Shown here in pieces: positions 8,233 to 13,595 of a stretch of 14,500 nt of DNA (its first letter is position 1; each line of letters starts with the position of its first letter). A program made the translations under genes and the position numbers. The DNA comes from Acidobacteriaceae bacterium (GTDB lineage: Bacteria; Acidobacteriota; Vicinamibacteria; Vicinamibacterales; CAVVIG01). The notes under the pieces were generated by a model, which made no database searches, was not told the origin of the DNA, and worked only from the letters and a program-made list of their open reading frames with translations. The stretch spans positions 1-14,500 of the forward strand of contig JAISPN010000247.1 of NCBI GenBank assembly GCA_031274845.1, read 5' to 3'.

Positions 8233-8604
8233 ATGCAGATTCGTCCTGTCAAAACCAAGGCTGATCACCGCGCGGCGCTGAAGGCAATCGAAAAGCTGAT
8301 GCATGCGCGTCCAGGCACAGCCGACGGCGATCGGCTCGATGTCCTGACCACGCTTGTGGAACGCTACGAAGCGCAGGTCGAGACAATCGAACCACCAGAT
8401 CCCATCGATGCGCTGCACTACCACATGGAGAGCCGTGGCTTGACACGGCGCGATCTTGAACCGTTCATCGGCAGCCGCGCACGCGTCGCTGAAGTCCTGA
8501 ACCGCCGCCGCGGTCTGACGATCGACATGATTCGCCGACTGCACGAGGGCCTCGGTATCTCCGCCGAAGTCTTGATTCAACCGTACGAGTTGTCCGCTGC
8601 ATAG
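8233..8604 (+). CDS. higA: HigA-family antitoxin, helix-turn-helix DNA-binding protein
   Basis: This 123-aa protein is the antitoxin of a HigBA module. It should bind and neutralise HigB and repress the shared promoter. The N-terminal half (about 1-55) is helical and charged, the usual toxin-binding part in this longer HigA type. Residues about 58-105 form an XRE-like helix-turn-helix, with LTRRDLEPFIGSRARVAEVL as helices 2-3, followed by LGISAEVLIQ. Two ATGs lie in tandem; the second (8233) is preferred because GAGGA at 8221-8225 is then 7 nt away, while the first (8230) leaves only 4 nt. The ribosome site overlaps the toxin stop codon. Because the toxin frame is interrupted, this may now act as an orphan antitoxin or regulator. 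Confidence 0.9.
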   Translation: MQIRPVKTKADHRAALKAIEKLMHARPGTADGDRLDVLTTLVERYEAQVETIEPPDPIDALHYHMESRGLTRRDLEPFIGSRARVAEVLNRRRGLTIDMIRRLHEGLGISAEVLIQPYELSAA

Positions 8605-8608
8605 ACTT

Positions 8609-8628
8609 GCGGGCTGCGCTCAGCCTGC
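8609..8628 (+). terminator. Possible terminator hairpin after higA
   Basis: GCGGGCTGCGCTCAGCCTGC can form an 8-bp stem (one G-U pair) with a CGCT tetraloop, starting 4 nt after the higA stop. The following tract is pyrimidine-rich (CTTCTCCTTCT) but not a run of T, so it is a weak intrinsic terminator candidate. Confidence 0.35.
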
Positions 8629-8656
8629 CTTCTCCTTCTGCGACCACTCTTCCGCC

Positions 8657-8719
8657 GCCGTCACCGATCGGATCGTGGTGCTGCTCGCGGAGTTTTCAAG
8701 AAACGCGGCGTCGCGCTAA
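8657..8719 (+). pseudogene. Detached dacB 3'-end remnant (direct repeat copy 2)
   Basis: Read in frame, this stretch encodes AVTDRIVVLLAEF then SRNAASR and a TAA stop at 8717-8719. The first 13 residues are identical to the C-terminus of DacB. The nucleotides of 8657-8697 match 7744-7784 with three mismatches, all silent. No start codon or upstream dacB homology accompanies it, so it is only the tail of a gene. It marks the far side of the higBA segment. The silent-only divergence means both copies spent time as functional coding sequence in separate lineages, as expected if an incoming segment brought its own dacB end. Confidence 0.85.
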
Positions 8720-8735
8720 ACGCGCGCCATCACGG

Positions 8736-8948
8736 TCAATGACTGCTCTGGCTGTCTTGTTGCCGATTTGACAACCGGGCATCAATCCGAGTGCCAACAA
8801 AACTAGCAACGCCACCTGCCACGAAGGTTGCTATCAGACTGGGAATCGTTATCCCGAGCCACGATTTCAGTATGCCCACCACAACGGCACACACGAGGCC
8901 CAGACACACAGCAATCACGAGCAACCGCGGCCAATTCGCCTTGTACAT
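8736..8948 (-). CDS. Small two-helix membrane protein, unknown function
   Basis: A 70-aa protein starting MYKANWPRLLVIA. Two hydrophobic helices span about residues 8-28 and 33-53, with a Gly/Ala-rich second helix (FVAGGVASFVG), and a short hydrophilic, Gln/Ser-rich tail follows. The start is supported by GAGGT on the minus strand, about 7 nt upstream of the ATG. I do not recognise the family. It lies opposite to its neighbours inside the accessory island and ends 16 nt beyond the dacB remnant. It is probably a real gene given the ribosome site and clear membrane topology, but without homology evidence. Confidence 0.6.
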   Translation of the reverse strand: MYKANWPRLLVIAVCLGLVCAVVVGILKSWLGITIPSLIATFVAGGVASFVGTRIDARLSNRQQDSQSSH

Positions 8949-9162
8949 CAGCGCACCTCACAAGATGCGCCACTATAGAACGTCACGCGATCTCCCGCAA
9001 TAACATCGCCGGCCGTCGCCACCACCTCAACAACACGTACGCCATCACCGCTGAGCTTCACATCCACTCGTTACGCAAACGCATGGGATGTCCGCTATGC
9101 TTCGGCACACGTCGATTGAACGTTGAGCCATTTCGTTGACTGAACGTGAGAGGAGTGTCGAG
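8949..9162. promoter_or_regulatory. Island intergenic region with a recurring TATGCT element
   Basis: This 214-nt gap separates two divergent small membrane-protein genes. Positions 9093-9112 repeat the sequence found at 7912-7930 (identical except for one inserted base and one substitution), including TATGCT at 9096-9101. No good -35 lies 16-18 nt upstream; the nearest T-rich hexamer is TTACGC at 9071, 19 nt away. AGGAG at 9151-9155 is the ribosome site for the following frame. No RNA gene or further coding frame could be supported here. Confidence 0.4.
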
Positions 9163-9465
9163 ATGGATAAGGCGTTCATTGAATAGGAGAAAATAAAAAG
9201 AAGCACGCCAATACTGTTTATTCCGAGCTGTCTTTCGATTCTCCTCGCAGGGCGCAGCATTTCCTCTGGCGACAAGGTAGAAATTCTCGCAGGAGTTGTC
9301 ATCGCCATTGGAGGACTACTCACCCTGATCGGCGCAACCATCCAGTATTTGAAGTCGACGAGACCCATGGCTCTCTTCATCGCCGGCTTTACTTTTCTCA
9401 TAACTGGAGCTCTCAGCCTTATTGCACTTGGTGGCTACGAAATCTATCGAGCCGGGTTTCGCTGA
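9163..9465 (+). pseudogene. Small membrane protein gene broken by an in-frame TAG at codon 8
   Basis: AGGAG at 9151-9155 sits 7 nt before the ATG at 9163. The frame reads MDKAFIE, then TAG (9184-9186), then runs uninterrupted for 92 more codons to TGA at 9463-9465. The part after the stop is clearly protein-like: hydrophobic segments at about codons 17-27, 39-60 and 68-90 (for example IAIGGLLTLIGATIQYLKS and FIAGFTFLITGALSLIALGG). A CAG-to-TAG change would restore a 100-aa membrane protein. Base composition is low here (22 of 60 G+C at 9181-9240), unlike the flanking operons, which suggests transfer. I do not recognise the family. Restart at a weak codon after the stop is possible because TAGGAG itself resembles a ribosome site, but no ATG/GTG/TTG follows closely. 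Confidence 0.6.
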
Positions 9466-9706
9466 CAGAACTCAGGAGATCGAAAGGGAAAAGGATTTGA
9501 GTGACAAGGCGAAAGCAATGCGGAAAACATCAATGCTGTTAAGCGCGACTACAGCCATATTTGCTGGCGCAAGCGCCGCCGTCTCATCTCATGACAAGGC
9601 AGTAATCTTTTCAAGAATCGCTATCGCTGTCGCCGCGCTTCTCACTACCAGTGGTGCAGGTTTCCTGTATTGGAAATCGACGCAACAGTCACGCCTGACT
9701 GCGTAG
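9431..9706 (+). CDS. Small membrane protein, possibly SLATT-like, uncertain start
   Basis: The frame ending at TAG 9704-9706 encodes a charged N-terminal helix (about TQEIEREKDLSDKAKAMRK) followed by two transmembrane helices separated by a short loop (SMLLSATTAIFAGASAAVSS, then IAIAVAALLTTSGAGFLYW) and a short polar tail. This helix-plus-two-TM layout is like SLATT/DUF4231-type proteins, which occur in defence and signalling loci, but the resemblance is only architectural. The start is unclear. GTG 9431 overlaps the preceding frame and keeps the charged helix. TTG 9497 has AAGGG 8 nt upstream and gives 69 aa. ATG 9518 gives 62 aa. Its composition is less GC-rich than neighbouring operons. 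It ends 19 nt from the convergent queC stop and marks the right end of the island. Confidence 0.5.
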   Translation: MATKSIEPGFADRTQEIEREKDLSDKAKAMRKTSMLLSATTAIFAGASAAVSSHDKAVIFSRIAIAVAALLTTSGAGFLYWKSTQQSRLTA

Positions 9707-9725
9707 CCCCGATGTCGGCATGAGA

Positions 9726-10397
9726 TCAGCGCTGAAGCACTGGATCGATCGCGTTGGCTTCGGCAAATCCTCTCGCGCGAATCGTGCAACTGTCGCAGCG
9801 GCCGCATGGGTGACCGGAGGGACCTGGATCGTAGCAACTGTGCGTCAGGCCGTAATCGAGGCCGAGCGCCAGACCACGACGAATAATCTCGGCTTTCGTC
9901 AACGAAATGAGCGGCGCGTGAATGCGCATCGGCGTCCCTTCGACACCTGCCTTCGTCGCCACAGCCGCCAGCTTCTCAAACGCCGCGATGAACTCGGGAC
10001 GGCAGTCCGGATAGCCTGAGTAATCGAGCGCGTTGACGCCAAGAAAGATATCCGACGCGCCCAGCACTTCGGCCCACCCCATCGCCAGCGACAGAAAGAT
10101 CGTGTTCCGCGCCGGGACGTACGTCGAGGGAATGCCTTCTTCGCTGACGTCGCGATCGCGCGGCACTGGCGCGTCCGTCGTGAGCGACGATCCCCCAATG
10201 CCACGTAAATCGAGCGGCAGTTCGAGATGACGTTCAACGCCAAGCGCGCGCGCGACGCGACGCGCGGCAGCCAGCTCCTCGGCGTGACGCTGCCCGTAGC
10301 TCACCGTGAGCGCGTTCAGCGTGAAGCCTTCGTCTCTGGCAATCGCCGCCGCCGTGTAGGAATCGAGTCCGCCGCTCAGCAGCACCACCGCGCGCAC
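9726..10397 (-). CDS. queC: 7-cyano-7-deazaguanine synthase QueC
   Basis: This 223-aa cytoplasmic enzyme converts 7-carboxy-7-deazaguanine to preQ0 using ATP and ammonia, in queuosine (tRNA wobble base) or 7-deazaguanine biosynthesis. The PP-loop ATP-pyrophosphatase motif SGGLDS is at 8-13. STYVPARNTIFLSLA and GVNALDYSGYPDCRPEF are QueC signatures. The structural zinc site is the four Cys at 188, 198, 201 and 204 (SCYDP...CGRCDSC). The start is GTG directly after the queE stop codon (no gap), with GAGAGG at the end of queE serving as ribosome site, so the two are translationally coupled and act on consecutive pathway steps. Length is normal for the family. It is the last gene of its leftward run and converges with the accessory island. 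Confidence 0.96.
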   Translation of the reverse strand: MRAVVLLSGGLDSYTAAAIARDEGFTLNALTVSYGQRHAEELAAARRVARALGVERHLELPLDLRGIGGSSLTTDAPVPRDRDVSEEGIPSTYVPARNTIFLSLAMGWAEVLGASDIFLGVNALDYSGYPDCRPEFIAAFEKLAAVATKAGVEGTPMRIHAPLISLTKAEIIRRGLALGLDYGLTHSCYDPGPSGHPCGRCDSCTIRARGFAEANAIDPVLQR

Positions 10398-11039
10398 CTA
10401 CACACCTCTCGTCGTCGGCGACCAGATGAACTTATGCAGTTGCAACTGCAGACGCACGGGCAGGTGATCGGCCAGCACCCACTCGGCGAGCGTGCGCGGG
10501 TCGAGCTCGCCGTGCACGGGCGACATCAGGACCGCGCGCACGCGGCTCGACAAATTTTCGCGATGGATGATGTCGCGCGCGTACTCGTAATCGTCACGAT
10601 GCTTGATGACGAACTTCACCTCGTCGTGCGCGGCGAGCCGCTCGAAATTTGACCAGTCGTTCTTCGCCGCTTCCCCGCTGCCCGGACACTTCACGTCGAC
10701 AATTTTGATCACCGCGTCGGGCACGCGCGCAATCGAGCGATGCCCGCCGGTTTCAAGCATCACCTCGTAACCGCGATCGAGCAGCGTCTCAATCAGCGGA
10801 TACACATCGTCCTGCAGCAGCGGCTCGCCGCCAGTGATTTCCACGAGGCGGCAGTGATGACGTTCGACCTCGGCCAGTACCTCGTCGAGCGTCCACTTCC
10901 GCCCTTCGGAAAATGCATACGGCGTATCGCACCACGAGCAGCGCAGGTCGCACGCCGTCAGGCGCACGAACACGCACGGTTCACCCGCGCGGGTCGCCTC
11001 GCCTTGAATCGAATAAAAGATCTCGTTGATCGTGAGCAT
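10398..11039 (-). CDS. queE: 7-carboxy-7-deazaguanine synthase QueE (radical SAM)
   Basis: This 213-aa radical-SAM enzyme makes 7-carboxy-7-deazaguanine from 6-carboxy-tetrahydropterin, the step before QueC. It carries the [4Fe-4S] motif C30-x3-C34-x2-C37 (ACDLRCSWCDTPYAF), the opening INEIFYSIQGE typical of QueE, and the SAM-binding GGEP at 70-73. Its length agrees with the compact QueE type. The ATG at 11039 lies 16 nt after the cyclophilin stop and has no strong Shine-Dalgarno, so it may depend on upstream translation. No queD or queF gene lies in this window. Confidence 0.96.
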   Translation of the reverse strand: MLTINEIFYSIQGEATRAGEPCVFVRLTACDLRCSWCDTPYAFSEGRKWTLDEVLAEVERHHCRLVEITGGEPLLQDDVYPLIETLLDRGYEVMLETGGHRSIARVPDAVIKIVDVKCPGSGEAAKNDWSNFERLAAHDEVKFVIKHRDDYEYARDIIHRENLSSRVRAVLMSPVHGELDPRTLAEWVLADHLPVRLQLQLHKFIWSPTTRGV

Positions 11040-11055
11040 GGCGCGGCGCTGATGT

Positions 11056-11625
11056 CTACTCCATCAGGTAGACGCGCGTGATCTCGTCGCCTACCTGCAA
11101 CAGCGCGGGAATCTCCTCGCCGCGAATGACATGGCCAAACACCGCGTAGAGCCCATCCAGATCCGGCCGTGGCGCCAGCGTGATGTACATCTGGCTGTCG
11201 GCTTGCGCCGGTTCACCCATATGCGCGACACCGACGGCGCCCTTCTCGTGCTTGTGCTTGGTTGAAATTTCCGGCACACCAATCGGCGTCCCGCTCGACG
11301 CCGCCTCACCGCGTCCCCACTTGTCGCGGAGCGACAGATCGCGTGTCTGCGGATCGCCAAACTGGACGATGAATCCCGGTTGCGCGCGATGAATGCGCTG
11401 CCCGTCGTAAAACCCGGCGCGAATGAGCGCGACGATGTGCGCCACCGTTTTTGGCGCGTCATTTGGAAATGTCTGGATCAGGAATGTGCCACGCGACGTT
11501 TCCACCGCAAACACCGGCGCCGGCGCGAGCGCATCGCTGGCGGCGCGCGTTTGCATGCGCACATCGCGCTCCGGCGCCAGGCACACGAGCACGATGATGA
11601 TGGCAACGTGCAGTACGCGGTTCAT
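11056..11625 (-). CDS. Cyclophilin-type peptidyl-prolyl cis-trans isomerase, exported
   Basis: This 189-aa protein catalyses prolyl isomerisation and probably helps protein folding outside the cytoplasm. Residues 1-18 or so (MNRVLHVAIIIVLVCLA) form a signal peptide, possibly with a Cys at 15 near the cleavage point. The cyclophilin domain (about 38-189) contains IHRAQPGFIVQFGDP, in which R80 and Q88 match the catalytic Arg and Gln of the family, then SQMYITL and LDGLYAVFGHVIRG. The start at 11625 is chosen because it overlaps the nth stop (ATGA, 11622-11625), has GAGGTT about 7 nt upstream, and gives a clean signal peptide. A longer frame upstream is merely the opposite reading of nth. Confidence 0.92.
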   Translation of the reverse strand: MNRVLHVAIIIVLVCLAPERDVRMQTRAASDALAPAPVFAVETSRGTFLIQTFPNDAPKTVAHIVALIRAGFYDGQRIHRAQPGFIVQFGDPQTRDLSLRDKWGRGEAASSGTPIGVPEISTKHKHEKGAVGVAHMGEPAQADSQMYITLAPRPDLDGLYAVFGHVIRGEEIPALLQVGDEITRVYLME

Positions 11626-12305
11626 CGCGCAACCTCGATTCGCGGACAGAGATCGGCAATCGCGCAGCCGTCGCAACGCGGACGGAGCGGACGGCAGACG
11701 TTTTGCCCCCACGTCACGAGATACAGATTGATGAGCGCCCACCACTTCTGCGGAATAGCCCGGTACAACGCCTGCTCCGTCTCTTCCGGCGTGTCGGTAC
11801 GCACCCATCCCAACCGGTTCGAGATCCGGTGCACGTGTATATCGACGCAGATGTTTTGCTGACTCTTGAACGACAGAATCATCACGAGGTTGGCGGTTTT
11901 CCGTCCCACCCCTGGCAGCTTCGTCAACGCCTCCATTGTCGCCGGCACGGCGCCGCCATACTCGTCGAGCAGCATCCGCGCCGTTGCCTTCACGTGACGC
12001 GCCTTGTTGCGATAGAAGCTCACCGGATAAATAAGGCGCTCGATTGTCCGGATCGGCAATTTCACCATCGCCTCAGGCGTCGCGGCCACGGCAAACAGAC
12101 GCGTCGACGCCGCGAGCGTTGTCGCATCCTGCGTGCGCGCGGAGAGCAGCGTGGCGATGAGCACCTGAAACGGACTCTCTTCCTGCGCTTCGGAAATCTT
12201 CTCAACCGCCGGCAGTTCGAGCCCTTCAATCGCGCGGGCGAGGCGTCGCATCACCGCGTTGACATCCGCGGACGCTGACGGCGCGCGGCGTGACACCGGA
12301 CTCAT
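11622..12305 (-). CDS. nth: Endonuclease III (DNA glycosylase/AP lyase)
   Basis: This 227-aa base-excision-repair enzyme removes oxidised pyrimidines and nicks abasic sites. The helix-hairpin-helix LTKLPGVGRKTANLV contains the catalytic Lys136. The second catalytic residue is Asp155 in CVDIHVHRISNRLGW. The C-terminal [4Fe-4S] cluster motif is C204-x6-C211-x2-C214-x5-C220. FQVLIATLLSARTQD near 46-60 is the usual N-terminal signature, with Ser-Ala-Arg in place of the more common Ser-Ala-Gln. The start at 12305 overlaps the stop of the dehydrogenase gene (ATGA). About 20 extra N-terminal residues before the conserved core are poorly conserved in general. Length is normal. Confidence 0.96.
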   Translation of the reverse strand: MSPVSRRAPSASADVNAVMRRLARAIEGLELPAVEKISEAQEESPFQVLIATLLSARTQDATTLAASTRLFAVAATPEAMVKLPIRTIERLIYPVSFYRNKARHVKATARMLLDEYGGAVPATMEALTKLPGVGRKTANLVMILSFKSQQNICVDIHVHRISNRLGWVRTDTPEETEQALYRAIPQKWWALINLYLVTWGQNVCRPLRPRCDGCAIADLCPRIEVAR

Positions 12306-13246
12306 GACAGCACAGGCGTCAGTGGCGGCTGTCCGCTCAGCACCGCAACCACGTTGTCGACGGCAAGAGAAGCCATCGCCGTCCGGGTTTCGGTCGTGCC
12401 GCTGCCAAGGTGCGGCACGAGCAGGACGTTTTCGAACTTGAAGAGATCGGCGTAAATCTCCGGCTCGCGCTCGTAGACATCGAGCGCGGCGCCCGCGATC
12501 AAGCGCTGGTCGAGCGCCCAGGCGAGCGCCGCTTCGTCGAGCACCGGCCCTCGCGCGGTGTTGATGAGATAGGCCGATCGCTTCATGCGCGTGAGCGCTT
12601 TCTTGTCGATCAAGTGCCGTGTCTCCGGTGTCAGCGGCACGTGCAACGAGACGATGTCCGAGGTGTTGAGCAGGCGGTCGAGCGACATCGCTTCCGCGTT
12701 TGGCAGATCGATCTCCCGGCGAGACGTGTACGCGACCTTGACGCCAAACGCCGCCGCGCGAGCGGCAACCGCGCGGCCGATGCGGCCGACGCCAACAAGA
12801 CCCAACTGCTTGCCACGCAGCTCCGTGCCGAGCATGAAGTCGAACGCCCATCCCTTCCACGCGCCCGCGCGGACGAGACGCTCGCCTTCGGAAATCCGCC
12901 GCGTGATTGCCAGAATCAGCGTCCACGTGAAGTCCGCCACCGCGTCGGTGAGCACGTCGGGCGTGTTGGTGATCGTGACATTGCGCGAACGCGCGTACGG
13001 CACGTCGATGTTGTTGTACCCGACGGCGACGTTCGCCACGATCCGAAGCTTCTGCGCCGCATCGATGAGCGCGCGATCGATCTGATCGTTCAGCATGCTC
13101 ACGATCGCCTGCGCATCGGCCGCGCGGGCTCGCAATTCGTCCGGCGTGAGCGACCCATCGGCCGCGTGCAGATCAACCGCTCCCACCGCATCGAGACGCG
13201 ACAGAACAGAAGACGGCAGCTTGCGCGTGACAAGAATCTTGTTCAT
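12302..13246 (-). CDS. D-isomer-specific 2-hydroxyacid dehydrogenase (glyoxylate/hydroxypyruvate reductase-like)
   Basis: This 314-aa cytoplasmic NAD(P)-dependent oxidoreductase probably reduces glyoxylate or hydroxypyruvate to the D-2-hydroxyacid. The nucleotide-binding motif GVGRIG is at 152-157. The catalytic triad of the family is visible as R232 (NTARGPVLDE), E261 (VYEREPEI) and H279 (LVPHLGSGTTETR). VANVAVGYNNIDV near 70-82 is the substrate-loop signature, and the pattern fits the GyaR/GRHPR-type group more than SerA, which would be longer with an ACT domain. It starts the leftward five-gene run and overlaps nth by 4 nt. The region just upstream of its ATG carries an octamer tandem repeat. 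It sits next to the microcompartment operon, but a role there is only a possibility. Confidence 0.9.
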   Translation of the reverse strand: MNKILVTRKLPSSVLSRLDAVGAVDLHAADGSLTPDELRARAADAQAIVSMLNDQIDRALIDAAQKLRIVANVAVGYNNIDVPYARSRNVTITNTPDVLTDAVADFTWTLILAITRRISEGERLVRAGAWKGWAFDFMLGTELRGKQLGLVGVGRIGRAVAARAAAFGVKVAYTSRREIDLPNAEAMSLDRLLNTSDIVSLHVPLTPETRHLIDKKALTRMKRSAYLINTARGPVLDEAALAWALDQRLIAGAALDVYEREPEIYADLFKFENVLLVPHLGSGTTETRTAMASLAVDNVVAVLSGQPPLTPVLS

Positions 13247-13250
13247 TTGG

Positions 13251-13311
13251 TCATCTCGTGATCTGGCCGTCCGGTCAATTCATCTGGTGATTGGATCATC
13301 GGGTCATCTGG
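13251..13311. repeat. Degenerate 8-nt tandem repeat (consensus TCATCTGG)
   Basis: Seven consecutive octamers plus one 5-nt remnant fill this stretch on the plus strand. Two are exact TCATCTGG (13280-13287 and 13304-13311); the others differ at one to four positions (13251, 13259, 13267, 13288, 13296), and the 5-nt break is at 13275-13279. On the minus strand the unit reads CCAGATGA and lies immediately upstream of the dehydrogenase ATG, where the leader of that mRNA would be. Confidence 0.75.
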
Positions 13312-13318
13312 TTGTTGC

Positions 13319-13338
13319 CATTGAACGATCGCTCAATG
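13319..13338. promoter_or_regulatory. Near-perfect 20-nt palindrome, candidate operator or hairpin
   Basis: CATTGAACGATCGCTCAATG is an inverted repeat in which 18 of 20 positions are self-complementary (CATTGA, one mismatch, CGATCG, one mismatch, TCAATG). It has no loop, which suits a dimeric DNA-binding protein better than a terminator. It lies in the 109-nt gap between the microcompartment operon end and the dehydrogenase gene, about 72 nt upstream of the latter's ATG. Confidence 0.45.
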
Positions 13339-13355
13339 ATCAGACGACCAGATCG

Positions 13356-13595
13356 CTAGTGTCCGAGCGATTGGCAGTAGCCGCAGTGCGTGCAGGCTAC
13401 GGCTGGTTCAATCTGACAGCGCCCCTCCGGGTCGCCGTCTCCAACGAGCGTGAGGCGTCCGTGGCTGGCGTGCGACAGACAGCTTTGCGCCGGCGACGGC
13501 GCTGGCGCGGCGGCTGAGGCCGACGCCGACTTCTGACGGCGGACCACGTCGCGCACGAGATCGCGGAGTTCCTGCTCAGAGAGATTCACGGACAT
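13356..13595 (-). CDS. Small microcompartment-operon protein with encapsulation-peptide-like helix and CxxCxxC tail
   Basis: This 79-aa protein has three visible parts. Residues 3-21 (NLSEQELRDLVRDVVRRQ) form an amphipathic helix like the encapsulation peptides that direct enzymes into BMC shells. Residues 22-45 are an Ala/Ser/Pro-rich linker. The C-terminal half (about 46-79) holds four Cys: C60, then C68-x2-C71-x2-C74 in ACTHCGYCQSLGH, with His70 and His79 as further possible metal ligands. This could bind zinc or an iron-sulfur cluster. I do not recognise a named family. The start at 13595 (MSVNLSEQ) puts the helix at the very N-terminus; an ATG four codons earlier exists but has no ribosome site. 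It overlaps the preceding EutN gene by 20 nt and appears to be the last gene of the operon. Confidence 0.8.
   Translation of the reverse strand: MSVNLSEQELRDLVRDVVRRQKSASASAAAPAPSPAQSCLSHASHGRLTLVGDGDPEGRCQIEPAVACTHCGYCQSLGH

Noticed and set aside
9112..9150. GTTGAGC and GTTGACT sequences as integron attC core sites.
   Set aside because: Only one matches the GTTRRRY core, no complementary partner core or paired inner sites could be found, and there is no integrase gene in the window.
7989..9186. Reassignment of TAA/TAG to Gln in this genome, suggested by two interrupted frames with Gln-like stop positions.
   Set aside because: Genes throughout the window end at TAA, TAG or TGA exactly where family length demands (for example dacB, the GldG-like gene and queE at TAG, the permease at TAA), so stop codons work normally.
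11626..11808. A 61-residue N-terminal extension of the cyclophilin.
   Set aside because: It lies inside nth and would bury the signal peptide. The start at 11625 has a ribosome site and an ATGA overlap.
12306..12926. A long N-terminal extension of the endonuclease III frame.
   Set aside because: It overlaps the dehydrogenase gene in a different frame of the same strand. The conserved Nth sequence and the ATGA overlap support the start at 12305.
12302..13246. Assignment of the hydroxyacid dehydrogenase as a core enzyme of the microcompartment.
   Set aside because: It has no encapsulation-like terminal helix, is separated by a 109-nt spacer with repeats, and is translationally coupled to nth instead. 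Adjacency alone is not enough.
13251..13311. The octamer array as a CRISPR array.
   Set aside because: The repeat unit is only 8 nt, units are contiguous without spacers, and no cas gene is present.
13095..13517. A 140-codon plus-strand open frame spanning the dehydrogenase start, the repeat region and the small Cys-rich gene.
   Set aside because: It is composed of the antisense readings of two supported genes plus repetitive spacer, and has no recognisable domain.
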